From JAUIAI01 sp041396685 (GTDB lineage Bacteria; Pseudomonadota; Gammaproteobacteria; Burkholderiales; Burkholderiaceae_E), in contig JAWKYD010000003.1 in NCBI GenBank assembly GCA_041396685.1, positions 124,001 to 188,000 of the forward strand: 64,000 bases of DNA, written 5' to 3'. Shown here one piece after another: positions 42,806 through 50,869 of this stretch. The first letter of the stretch is position 1; each line of letters opens with the position of its first letter. The notes beneath the pieces are model-generated. The model did not search any database. It was given only the letters and a program-made list of their open reading frames with translations, and was not told where the DNA came from. The translations under genes and the position numbers were made by a program.

Positions 42806-43699
42806 CTAATCAGGGACTCTTGATACCCAGTCAAGCACATCTTCGTGATCCCGCAACGAAAGATCCCATCGGCTTGTCCCCATTTCAACCGCTCCACTTG
42901 TAAATGTGCTGGTAGTGACAATCATCGCGTTGGCAACCTTGACTTGCTCTTTGACCCCACACAGTGCCCTGACGACACCAACGCCAACCTTATTCTCCGG
43001 CCCATACTTCTTACACTCAATAAGCCACGATGACGCGACGCCACCGGCAGCGCCCGAGATGCCAACTATATCGTACCCGCCGTCCTTTGAGGCCGGGGTC
43101 AACTCAATTCGCCACCCATAACGTGCAAGCACCTCACAAATCAACTCTTCAAACTGACGGGGCCTTATTTGATGAAGCTCATCCGGGTTCTTCCTCACTC
43201 TTCGGACCAGTTCACTATTCAATGTAACGAGAGAAGGTAAAATTAGCCGTGTATCTGCTCGAAAGCGACGAGATTTCTCCACTACGAACCTTGGAACAGG
43301 GAAATCTGGAACCTCATCACCACCAAAAATACACGGGACGTAGATTCCATGAATGTCTTGGTCTGAGACAAGTGCAACCTTCCGTCTTGCTCGGCAGGAA
43401 AGGCCATCAATGAGTTCTGTCACCTCTGCGTCAAAAACCCAATCCCAGTAGCGATAATCTCCAAAAAAAAGTTCTTGCCAGGAGCGCGCAATTATCTGAC
43501 CCTGAACTCTAGGATCCGCCTCTAACCGGTCAGCAGTCCCAGTAAACACGCGAATATAGAAGACGAAACGACCATTTGGAAGTGAAATACTCGGAATGCT
43601 GCCTATGTACTCCCGGGCGTAGCCATCAGGCAGAGCCGGTGGAGAGTGATAGTCATCTGTCGCAGGAAGGCCCTCGATGATCAGATCCCGATAGTTCAT
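42806..43699 (-). CDS. Mrr-type restriction endonuclease domain protein
   Basis: A 297-residue protein with a C-terminal Mrr_cat nuclease domain: FEELICEVLARYGWRIELTP, the Asp of KDGGYDIVGI and the E-x-K of WLIECKKYG. The N-terminal 180 residues are unrecognised. Such enzymes act on modified or foreign DNA, so a phage-restriction role is likely. The ATG at 43699 is preferred over a TTG at 43708, which is inside the attC core. Its stop immediately follows the downstream attC. Confidence 0.8.
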   Translation of the reverse strand: MNYRDLIIEGLPATDDYHSPPALPDGYAREYIGSIPSISLPNGRFVFYIRVFTGTADRLEADPRVQGQIIARSWQELFFGDYRYWDWVFDAEVTELIDGLSCRARRKVALVSDQDIHGIYVPCIFGGDEVPDFPVPRFVVEKSRRFRADTRLILPSLVTLNSELVRRVRKNPDELHQIRPRQFEELICEVLARYGWRIELTPASKDGGYDIVGISGAAGGVASSWLIECKKYGPENKVGVGVVRALCGVKEQVKVANAMIVTTSTFTSGAVEMGTSRWDLSLRDHEDVLDWVSRVPD

Positions 43700-43702
43700 A
43701 GA

Positions 43703-43802
43703 GTTCAACGCTCAGTTGGCCAGCGCTTTACAAGGTGCCGATTCAACACGGTGCGCGCGTTCGGGCAGCTTGTAAAGTGTCCGGTTCAACGTTAAGTTGT
43801 AC
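43703..43802. repeat. attC site
   Basis: Cores GTTCAAC and GTTGTAC. The arms CTTTACAAGGTG and CTTGTAAAGTG are not shared with other sites here. Confidence 0.8.
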
Positions 43803-43817
43803 AGTATGGCATTCCCG

Positions 43818-44579
43818 TCAAGGGAAATATGCAGTCACTCGACCGATCCCTGCGAAATCCGCCTCAATTCGATCGCCGCGCGACAAGTCGTATTGCTTCG
43901 TGAATGAACCAGACATTACAAAGCTACCCGCTTCCAAGCTCCGTTCGAATTGCGAAAGCTTGTTAGCCAACCAAACCACTGACTCTACGGGAGTTCCGAG
44001 CACTTCGGCACCAATCGCGGTTTCCTGCTTAGTACCGTTAACGAATACGTCAACCGACACCTTCGCGAGATCCATACCTGTAAATTGAACACCCTCTCCA
44101 ACGACGAAACCCTTCTGTTGCCCATTGTCGGCCATCGCCAAAGGCATATCCAGTGGTGGACGGCTACGTTTTTCAATAATTTCAAATGCCGGGGAAACCT
44201 CAGAGATCGCCGCCATTGCTTGGTCGAAGGTTACATCAGGGCCCGTGAGCGTTTCTCCGATCGTTAAGCACAATTCGTTCTCGAATCCAGGCGCCTTCAA
44301 ATTGCCAAAATCCAGCTCCACGCCAGATTCATGGCGAGCATTTCGCGTTAAGAAGCCAAACACGGGTTCGTGGAATCCAAGTTGTTCCTGAATGGCCTTC
44401 GCTGTCAAACCAACTTTCCATCCGACCAATCTATCGCCCAATTCTTCGAAGCGCGTAAGAACTCCAAGCTGAACCGCGTAGGCTGCATCCATCGATAATA
44501 GGCCACGCAGCTGGTCGGGATCATGAACGTTATCTTGGATACTTTCCCAGAGAATACTGACTGCATCACTTGTCTTCAT
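43818..44579 (-). CDS. 2-keto-4-pentenoate hydratase family enzyme
   Basis: A 253-residue fumarylacetoacetate-hydrolase-fold protein of the MhpD/XylJ/DmpE group. Visible are VGWKVGLTAKAIQEQLGFHE, the metal-ligand EIIEKRSRPP type segment and GFVVGEGVQF. These enzymes hydrate 2-hydroxypenta-2,4-dienoate in aromatic meta-cleavage pathways. No other meta-cleavage gene is nearby, so here it is a lone cassette gene. Base composition is visibly lower in GC than the chromosome. Confidence 0.85.
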   Translation of the reverse strand: MKTSDAVSILWESIQDNVHDPDQLRGLLSMDAAYAVQLGVLTRFEELGDRLVGWKVGLTAKAIQEQLGFHEPVFGFLTRNARHESGVELDFGNLKAPGFENELCLTIGETLTGPDVTFDQAMAAISEVSPAFEIIEKRSRPPLDMPLAMADNGQQKGFVVGEGVQFTGMDLAKVSVDVFVNGTKQETAIGAEVLGTPVESVVWLANKLSQFERSLEAGSFVMSGSFTKQYDLSRGDRIEADFAGIGRVTAYFP

Positions 44580-44607
44580 TCACGCATCTCCGAATTTTCA
44601 TGATGCT

Positions 44608-44706
44608 GTACAACGACTGAGTTCAGCGGCGCTTGAGGCGACGGCCGTTTTTGCTGTGGCAAAAATGGGCGGCGGGTCAAACGTCCGCTGCAACGATTTG
44701 TTAGCT
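44608..44706. repeat. attC site
   Basis: Cores GTACAAC and GTTAGCT. The centre has GCCGTTTTTGCTGTGGC facing GCAAAAATGGGCGGC. Confidence 0.85.
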
Positions 44707-44756
44707 GTCAGGTTCCTGCGGGTTATCAAGCGGTCCGCTGAAGCGACCAGTTGAGT
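44707..44756. repeat. Tandem attC half-site
   Basis: Directly after the previous attC comes a right-half copy of the 42699-type family (GGTTCCTGCGGGTTATCAAG, then CGGTCCGCTG) ending in GTTGAGT. It indicates a lost cassette between the two. Confidence 0.65.
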
Positions 44757-44809
44757 GGCGACCCCTACCTCCACCCGGAGCGCAGCCATATCGAAACGAA
44801 TTGACCTGC

Positions 44810-45334
44810 TCACTCGGCACCACCCATTTGAGGGGCCGCAGCACGCCTCGTAACAACGAATCGAACAAACTGCATCACCGCAGTCAAGAGTTGGCACGTA
44901 ACAGAGGCCAATGGAACCCAATACCAAGAGAATCCTGTGAAATTCGCCACCTGGAGGATAAGCAAAACCAGCAATAGCCCTTGCAGCACCCAAAATAGCC
45001 CCGGACTCCATCCCTCCGCCACTAACTCCTCGCGTGACACGGAGACAACTTTCTTGGTGCCAGCGATCCACCACGGACCAAGAATCAACATGACGAGAAT
45101 ACTCAGCGCCACAGTTTCAAAGTCCGGAGACATGCCAATTGTCAAAACAATCATGGCCAGCAGCGACGCCAACAATGGAGTCGCAGTACTACCTATCAGG
45201 AAGAACAATCGGATCCGGTCTACTCTTGACCAATTTGCCACTGGACGATGATCAAAGACCGTGACGAGCCCAGAAAATCCGAGAACCGCAGTGGCAATCT
45301 GAGAAATGGTAGAGAACCCGCTCGCGGCATCCAT
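44810..45334 (-). CDS. Integral membrane protein, unknown
   Basis: A 174-residue protein with about five hydrophobic segments: residues 7-27, 41-68, 74-92, 112-132 and 135-160. A basic stretch (GTKKVVSVSREELVAEGW) lies in a central loop. I recognise no family. It is a complete cassette gene starting MDAASGFS, with attC sites at both sides. Confidence 0.6.
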   Translation of the reverse strand: MDAASGFSTISQIATAVLGFSGLVTVFDHRPVANWSRVDRIRLFFLIGSTATPLLASLLAMIVLTIGMSPDFETVALSILVMLILGPWWIAGTKKVVSVSREELVAEGWSPGLFWVLQGLLLVLLILQVANFTGFSWYWVPLASVTCQLLTAVMQFVRFVVTRRAAAPQMGGAE

Positions 45335-45357
45335 AAATGCTCAGCGCTCCTTTCGCT

Positions 45358-45459
45358 ACTCAACGATTCAGATCACCAGCGTTTGACAGCGGGACGGGTT
45401 CTGGGCAACGCCCAGGTTCCGGCACGTTGTCAAACGTCGGGTGCGACGCATTGTTGAGC
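45358..45459. repeat. attC site
   Basis: Cores ACTCAAC and GTTGAGC. The centre GGGTTCTGGGCAACGCCCAG is related to the 42699 family, but the outer arms differ (GTTTGACAGC/GTTGTCAAAC). Confidence 0.85.
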
Positions 45460-45460
45460 G

Positions 45461-46189
45461 TCAGTTCGCGGATAGAACAGTATCGGCCCATGAGTTCATG
45501 AAAATTCGGGATAGATGAAGATCCCTGGGGCTTCGGAAGTGCCGGTATACGGTGAGAATGATTACCTTACCAGCGACAAAACAGTACGCCGTGGTGGCTA
45601 CCATATTCTGATACGTGCTCGATCCGCGCTCTACGACGCCCGCTTCGCCCAGCATGGTGAAGATCAGTACCCGGGCATCATTTCGGTCGACCGAAACCGG
45701 GACGACTTCGCCAACCCGAAGCTCAATGTCAACGCCCTCCGCGGATGACAAGGCTTTGAACACTTTCTCGAGCTCGGCCGCCAGTCGGGGTTCGATGCGC
45801 CTTGCAAGGTCGGCTTGAAGAGCGGCTGTCGTTGAACGAAGCTTGTCAAACTGCGCCTGAGTGGCGGTCAATGCCATTGTGCGGCGCGGCGTCTGTAGAA
45901 ATAGAAACTCCTTGAACGTGACAGCATCGCCACTCTCGAACGCAACAAGGTCTTCCTCAGTGACAAAGTGGCCAATTATTCGAGCATCGCCGGCGGCGTA
46001 GGAAAGCGCCAATTCCCAAAGTCCCTTTGAACGGCGCGACGTCTCGCTAAACCCTTGCGGAGTCGGGACCCGAATTGCAGCATCTCCGACTTGGAACACC
46101 CCTTCCGTCTCTTGGGCATTGCCACCGCCCGCCGCCAGAGTGAACGCAACGGCAGCAATCAAGTGAGTAACCGTATAGCGGAGATTCAT
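45461..46189 (-). CDS. Secreted protein, unknown
   Basis: A 242-residue protein with a signal peptide (LRYTVTHLIAAVAFTLAAGG, cleavage near NAQ at about residue 24). The mature part has GVFQVGDAAIRVPTPQGFSE near the start and a central helical region rich in Ala and Arg. I recognise no family. It is likely periplasmic. The ATG at 46189 sits seven bases inside the cassette edge. Confidence 0.6.
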   Translation of the reverse strand: MNLRYTVTHLIAAVAFTLAAGGGNAQETEGVFQVGDAAIRVPTPQGFSETSRRSKGLWELALSYAAGDARIIGHFVTEEDLVAFESGDAVTFKEFLFLQTPRRTMALTATQAQFDKLRSTTAALQADLARRIEPRLAAELEKVFKALSSAEGVDIELRVGEVVPVSVDRNDARVLIFTMLGEAGVVERGSSTYQNMVATTAYCFVAGKVIILTVYRHFRSPRDLHLSRIFMNSWADTVLSAN

Positions 46190-46195
46190 TCTGAG

Positions 46196-46321
46196 GCTCA
46201 ACGCAGAGTTAACCGGGCGACGACGGCTGGACGCCTTGCCCGCGAGGCGCAGGATAGACAGCGGGCGTCTAGCGGGCAAGGTGGCCAGCCGTTGGCGCTC
46301 CGGTTGAACGACCCGTTAGGC
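46196..46321. repeat. attC site
   Basis: Cores GCTCAAC and GTTAGGC. It is long (126 bp), with arms GCCTTGCCCG and CGGGCAAGGTGGC, and its right end matches the short 41961 site. Confidence 0.85.
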
Positions 46322-46348
46322 CGCATTTGGGCATCGCCCGGCGGTTGG

Positions 46349-47854
46349 CTATGAATTGGGTAATGCAGATAAGTTGCGGAGGTTCGCGATTCCGTAGGCA
46401 TACTGGATGCGAAACGATGAAAACTTGTGAGATTGGGTGGTTCCCTTATTCAAGAATGCGCTCAAGTTCCATCCGAAGTCCATGAATTCTGATGCGAAGA
46501 AGATGAATTCCAATGCATCGGTCAAGAACACGACAGTGTCGAAGTTCGAATCAAAATCAACCTTTGTCTCCGTGCCGTGGACATAGTAGTTGCGGCAATC
46601 GATCGCCAAATCAAGCACGGCGAGGAGGTGAGGAAATAGATCAGGTCTTTGTGCCGCGATTCGAGATGCGCGATGTCTAACCTTTTGCTTTAGAGAAGGC
46701 CCGCCTACTCGCCCAAGAGCACCGAGGACCGAGTTTCGGTCTGGTGAGTCGGGGAGCGCTTTGAAAATGGCCCTGCATTGATCTCTTGCTGACAACACGG
46801 CGGGATCAACGGGAAACTGTCGTGGCAGCGCGCTGTCCGGGAGGAGGTCGAATGCGTTAGCTGCCCCAACTAGTCGCTCGACTGAGTAGTGATGCTCGTA
46901 CGCAAAGGAGTTCAGGAAGTTGACCCGTGCGCGAAGTCGCTCTGCGTCTGAATTGAGCCAACCACGTAGCACGGTCACGAACTCGTCTTGCTTTTCAACT
47001 GCATCCAGTGGTAGATCAGCAGGATGAGGCAGTCGGTCTTTTGACTTTCCTATAAGTTTGCGGCCAGGTGGATTGCACCAATAGACCTTGTACCAGCCGT
47101 CAGGCGATTCCTCGCTTGTGGAGACTTGAACGTTTGAAATATTCTGCGGGCGGCCTGCGACAAGTCCAAGAAACCTGCCCAATCGAATTGCCAATCCGAT
47201 GGCGTGATCGAAGGTCGATAACTCAGACAGCGTTATGGAGTTGGAAATACGATTGTGAATTGAAATGCCGTTCGGCCCTCCAAGGTTCCAAGCTGGGTTG
47301 TGACTTGCGCTTACTGTGCCGCCGTTGAAGGTGACTGACACTATTTGCCGTCTTCCGGCGAAATATACCTCTCTGGGTTCGTCGCCAGTTCTTGGGGTCT
47401 TCACACCGTCTGGCTGCCTCACGAGTTGATCGATGTACCGCTCTGGCTCGTGCGCCGAGCCAAATGCTGAGTAATCGTAGAAGATCGTAGCGGCATCGTC
47501 GACGTCAAAATAGATCGCCGAGATTGACGCTTGGTCGGGGTCGAGTTGGTGCGAGCCCTCTAGTACGAAGTGCGGATAGACCGAAGCAAAATAGCTGTGG
47601 GCATGCCCTCGTGAACGAGAACCGAGGTTCTCTATTGCGATGCAGTTCAGAAGAATGACTTGAGTCAAATCGGTAAGCGTTCCGCGAATAGTGCGGTGCT
47701 TCTGTTCATCGAGCACAATGAGGCTTGAATCAGTTAGGCGAAGGCGGGTGTCGTCGCCATCAAACGTCAGCTCACCATGGACTGTTCTGCCATCGCCGAG
47801 GTCGAACTGGCCTAATGCAATCCTAGGGTCCGATCGATGGTCATTTCGATGCAT
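46349..47854 (-). CDS. ApeA-like HEPN defence protein
   Basis: A 501-residue protein with the layout of ApeA: an N-terminal beta-rich region (LGQFDLGDGRTVHGELTFDG and onwards) and a C-terminal HEPN domain. The HEPN RNase motif R-x4-H is seen as R421-NYYV-H426 in LAIDCRNYYVHGTE. ApeA proteins are single-gene anti-phage systems thought to kill or stall infected cells by RNA cleavage. The family link is from the motif and layout, not from a search. It is the longest intact cassette gene. Confidence 0.65.
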   Translation of the reverse strand: MHRNDHRSDPRIALGQFDLGDGRTVHGELTFDGDDTRLRLTDSSLIVLDEQKHRTIRGTLTDLTQVILLNCIAIENLGSRSRGHAHSYFASVYPHFVLEGSHQLDPDQASISAIYFDVDDAATIFYDYSAFGSAHEPERYIDQLVRQPDGVKTPRTGDEPREVYFAGRRQIVSVTFNGGTVSASHNPAWNLGGPNGISIHNRISNSITLSELSTFDHAIGLAIRLGRFLGLVAGRPQNISNVQVSTSEESPDGWYKVYWCNPPGRKLIGKSKDRLPHPADLPLDAVEKQDEFVTVLRGWLNSDAERLRARVNFLNSFAYEHHYSVERLVGAANAFDLLPDSALPRQFPVDPAVLSARDQCRAIFKALPDSPDRNSVLGALGRVGGPSLKQKVRHRASRIAAQRPDLFPHLLAVLDLAIDCRNYYVHGTETKVDFDSNFDTVVFLTDALEFIFFASEFMDFGWNLSAFLNKGTTQSHKFSSFRIQYAYGIANLRNLSALPNS

Positions 47855-47880
47855 GTGTACTCGTCGGGGACGGCTATGCG

Positions 47881-47938
47881 GCCTAACGATTGAGTTCAGC
47901 CGCCGCCTTCGGCGGTCGGCTGCAGCGGCTGGTTAGGC
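47881..47938. repeat. attC site, short
   Basis: Cores GCCTAAC and GTTAGGC, exactly complementary. Only 58 bp, with a near-perfect hairpin around GCCGCCTTCGGCGG. Confidence 0.9.
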
Positions 47939-48579
47939 ATAGCCGCTCCACCACTATTCTGAATGGGGTGAGTTACAGAAGGCAAAAACGTCTCAGTCAG
48001 CAACGCTTGCCCCTTGAAAACTGCACTAGACCAAACTAGCAGAACAATAATCGCCCAAACTAGCGAGCCCATCGCATTGTCATACGACATGCTCCCATCT
48101 TTCTTATTCTCCGTGCCGGGCGAAGCAATACTTCGCAGTACCGCAAGCCCGCACACCATTAGAAATACAGAAGAAGTACCGTAGAAAACAAGGTCGTGCG
48201 CTCGTGAAAAGAGTTCCTGACCAAGCGAACGCGGAGGTGAAAGAAAGAGCACAACGATGAACATGAAGTTCACAAGAGAAGCCAAGGGAACTGACAGGAA
48301 CAGCGCAGCAAACTCAAATCTCCGTGCGACCATCCGTGTCGCAAATGCAGCAGATAGACTGGCGGCAATGTAGAAGGCGATGGCCAGCAGTGCGTTCGCG
48401 AGAACGAATTCTTCCTGACCCTGACTAGCCAAGTCGCCGGTTGCACTCTGCACGCCCACGCCTGGCATGTACCTCGAGTTGGCGAGAAAGAGACTCACGG
48501 CAGCAATGAGGACCGCCACCAATCCTGAGATTGATGCAATAGGCGACCTCTTCAGCTCAGAGACGACACTCTCGATCAT
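47896..48579 (-). CDS. Integral membrane protein, unknown
   Basis: A 227-residue protein with about five helices (residues 17-33, 60-80, 89-113, 128-146 and 170-186). I recognise no family. The last residues (NQPLQPTAEGGG) and the stop are encoded by the attC itself, so the site supplies the C-terminal tail. Confidence 0.6.
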   Translation of the reverse strand: MIESVVSELKRSPIASISGLVAVLIAAVSLFLANSRYMPGVGVQSATGDLASQGQEEFVLANALLAIAFYIAASLSAAFATRMVARRFEFAALFLSVPLASLVNFMFIVVLFLSPPRSLGQELFSRAHDLVFYGTSSVFLMVCGLAVLRSIASPGTENKKDGSMSYDNAMGSLVWAIIVLLVWSSAVFKGQALLTETFLPSVTHPIQNSGGAAMPNQPLQPTAEGGG

Positions 48580-48594
48580 GATTCGCCTAGCGAT

Positions 48595-48700
48595 GCCTAA
48601 CGCCTCAGGCCAGCGGGCTGCTTGAAAAGGCGCTGGGTTCTGGGCGCGAGCCCAGGTTCCTGCGACTTTTCAAGCGGTCCGCTGCGCCGACGAGTTAGAT
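48595..48700. repeat. attC site
   Basis: Cores GCCTAAC and GTTAGAT. The arms CTTGAAAAGG/CTTTTCAAG make it nearly identical to 42699 and 57609. Confidence 0.92.
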
Positions 48701-49495
48701 AGCAACTCGGAAGATCTCATCGATGATTCCCGAATCTGTACCAACAAGAACCCGCTCGCTAGCCAAATACGTTGTACCGACGCCAACCAAGGGAAACGTA
48801 CGATGCGCGGCGTTCGTTGGTTCCTCCAATAGGGCCCAAATCGGCGATCCACTCATGCCTTGAGGTCTCGGAAGATTTCGGTGTTTTCCATCTGCCCCGT
48901 ATCCAACCTTTAGGTCCAGCGGGATCGCAACGTGCGTTTCCGGCGACAAGCCCAACGATGAATACCTTTCCGAGGGAATCGAGTCCGCATAGTACGCATA
49001 CGGCTGTGCTGTCACTGTTCGATCATGAGGGCGCGAACGATTCCTTGAAGCAGGATAGCCAATGATGACGTATTGACGCCCTTCGCGTGGCGCATACCGC
49101 GGCACGATATATGACTCATCCACGCAGTACTTTTCTAGTTCAGGCGATGGGAGCTCCGAACTTTCACCGAGCAGCAATCCCGCTACATCAATGTTGTCCT
49201 TAACGCCGGGCGCCATCCAACCAGAGACGAGCGTTCCTGACAGTCTGCATGTTAGGCCCGGCTGGATGTAGTAGTAGCACTCATTTGACAGCGCCTCTCG
49301 AAGAACGTGCGCAGCCGAGATCAAAAAACGATCTCGACCTCGGCGAACAAAGAAGCCACTCCCAAACTGCATCGGGCGCCCTCGGCGGTCGTTCGTGTAC
49401 AACGGGATGACGAACTTCGAAAGCAAGTCAATGGATCGCTCCACGACCACCATCAAGCGTGGATCACTGTCGCCGTCGTCCAATCGCGCTTCCAT
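48695..49495 (-). CDS. Trypsin-like serine protease
   Basis: A 266-residue cytoplasmic trypsin-fold protease. A likely catalytic triad is visible: H63 in ISAAHVLREA, D103 in DNIDVAGLLL and S215 in PQGMSGSPIW. There is no signal peptide and no PDZ domain, unlike housekeeping DegP/HtrA. Stand-alone trypsin-like proteases appear as effectors in several bacterial defence systems, so that role is plausible but unproven. The stop overlaps the attC core. Confidence 0.75.
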   Translation of the reverse strand: MEARLDDGDSDPRLMVVVERSIDLLSKFVIPLYTNDRRGRPMQFGSGFFVRRGRDRFLISAAHVLREALSNECYYYIQPGLTCRLSGTLVSGWMAPGVKDNIDVAGLLLGESSELPSPELEKYCVDESYIVPRYAPREGRQYVIIGYPASRNRSRPHDRTVTAQPYAYYADSIPSERYSSLGLSPETHVAIPLDLKVGYGADGKHRNLPRPQGMSGSPIWALLEEPTNAAHRTFPLVGVGTTYLASERVLVGTDSGIIDEIFRVAI

Positions 49496-49499
49496 TGAT

Positions 49500-49597
49500 A
49501 TCTAACGTCCTGCTGAGCCGCGCTTGCACAGCGACTGACCGGAGCGGTAGCGAAGGGAAGAAGCTGTCAAGCGTCGGACTCCAGCAGATTGTTAGAT
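49500..49597. repeat. attC site
   Basis: Cores ATCTAAC and GTTAGAT, perfectly complementary. The internal sequence is unlike other sites (GAGCCGCGCTTGCACAGCGA). Confidence 0.85.
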
Positions 49598-49630
49598 GGA
49601 AATTTCACGCTTTGAATTCTTGATTCGCTA

Positions 49631-50077
49631 CTAGCTTTGCCTCGGTTCGTCTGGCGCGGATTCCGAGACCGAACTAATTGGGAGCTTCAAATCTGGTACC
49701 TGCCTTAGCGAATCCCCGATGTGGTACCACGGCGCCTTCCAGTCCGTGAACAAGTGGACTTCCGGCTCAATCTCAGGGGCTCCGTCCAGGCCGCCGCACC
49801 GTAGTGAAATCAGGCCCGGCCTAGCATCGGCCTTACCAAAAATTGGAGAGCCGCATTCAGAGCAAAAATATCGAGTTTCGCCAAGGCTGGAATTGAACCC
49901 CTTTAGGTGTTCCTCGCCGGAAGTGATCACCATATCGGATTCCTTCATGAGCATGTTCGTGGCGAACGACGAGCCACTCGCTTTCCGGCACATAGCGCAG
50001 TGGCAGTAGTACATCGACTTCCCGGAGCCAGTTACCTCGTAGGCGATTTTGCCACACAAGCAAGATCCACTAATCAT
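49631..50077 (-). CDS. GFA-family zinc protein (formaldehyde-activating enzyme fold)
   Basis: A 148-residue GFA-family protein with zinc ligands in SCLCGKIAYEV, YYCHCAMCRKASGSSF and YFCSECGSPIFG. The founding member condenses formaldehyde with glutathione, but most relatives are uncharacterised. The ATG at 50077 is preferred; an upstream frame would run through the next attC. The 80 bp between its start and the next attC holds no other gene. Confidence 0.88.
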   Translation of the reverse strand: MISGSCLCGKIAYEVTGSGKSMYYCHCAMCRKASGSSFATNMLMKESDMVITSGEEHLKGFNSSLGETRYFCSECGSPIFGKADARPGLISLRCGGLDGAPEIEPEVHLFTDWKAPWYHIGDSLRQVPDLKLPISSVSESAPDEPRQS

Positions 50078-50154
50078 TCGCTTTCGAACCGTTGAATACT
50101 GCCTATTCTCGATCGGAAATCTAGGGCTTTTGCCCTTGCCCAGGCCGACTTTCC

Positions 50155-50250
50155 ATCTAACGCTCAGGTCAGCAGCGGTTGAGGCTTGACGCGGCTTGCG
50201 GTAGCAAGGCGTGGCAAGGGTCAACCGTCTGCTGCAACGAAATGTTAAGC
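50155..50250. repeat. attC site
   Basis: Cores ATCTAAC and GTTAAGC. Body almost identical to 58784 (GGTTGAGGCTTGACGCGGCT). Confidence 0.92.
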
Positions 50251-50784
50251 CTCTGCACGAAGTTTCGCGATAAATCGCTCAAGGTTCGGATCCGTCCTTT
50301 CATACGGCACCTCTGAAAAGGAAAACCAGCGGACAGACTTGAACTCTCCCTCGTCATAGCACAGGGGCTCGCTCCGCGAGCGCCTGACCGTATACCAAAG
50401 CGAAACATCCGTGTGCCCACTTGTGTGGCCTACTGTTTCGGTGACGCTCACCATCAGCGGTTCTGGAATTTCACCGACAGTTGCTTCGAGGCCGAGCTCC
50501 TCACGAAGCTCTCGAACAACAGTCGTCCTCGGATCCTCACCTGTCTCTACATGGCCACCCGGAGGAAGCCAGCGCATCGCGTTCCGGTGATCCACAAGCA
50601 GGATGTATTCACCATCCACGACGGGAAAGTACGAAACAAGATGCTTTCTCGGCGTCGCGGGTTTCTCAACTCGACACAATGGCGCTCCAGATTCAACCCA
50701 TGAAATTGCATCATCCAGCTGCTCCGCCTCCACGGCAGTCGCCGGGTCAATGCTTTTGAGCTGTGCGAGAACAAGGGAACGCAT
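50245..50784 (-). CDS. Nudix hydrolase
   Basis: A 179-residue Nudix protein. The Nudix box spans residues 76-98 (GGHVETGEDPRTTVVRELRE, then ELGL). It hydrolyses a nucleoside diphosphate derivative; the substrate is unknown. An N-terminal helical extension of about 45 residues precedes the core. The stop lies at the attC core edge. Confidence 0.9.
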   Translation of the reverse strand: MRSLVLAQLKSIDPATAVEAEQLDDAISWVESGAPLCRVEKPATPRKHLVSYFPVVDGEYILLVDHRNAMRWLPPGGHVETGEDPRTTVVRELREELGLEATVGEIPEPLMVSVTETVGHTSGHTDVSLWYTVRRSRSEPLCYDEGEFKSVRWFSFSEVPYERTDPNLERFIAKLRAEA

Positions 50785-50791
50785 TTCAGAT

Positions 50792-50869
50792 GCTTAACGT
50801 TTGAGCTCACCCGCCTGCGGACGCGGGCGAAGCCCGCTGTAGCAGGCCGGGTGCAGCGAAGGGTTAGCC
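50792..50869. repeat. attC site
   Basis: Cores GCTTAAC and GTTAGCC, 78 bp, with arms CCTGCGGACGCGGGC and AGCCCGCTGTAGCAGG. Confidence 0.85.

Noticed and set aside
42709..42921. A 70-codon frame ending NLGSRPEPSAFSSGPLA
   Set aside because: It is produced by reading across an attC site; the same tail arises at 57619 from the same attC family.
50169..50420. Small frames crossing the attC at 50155
   Set aside because: Reading of attC sequence and the Nudix gene in another frame; no start site or family.
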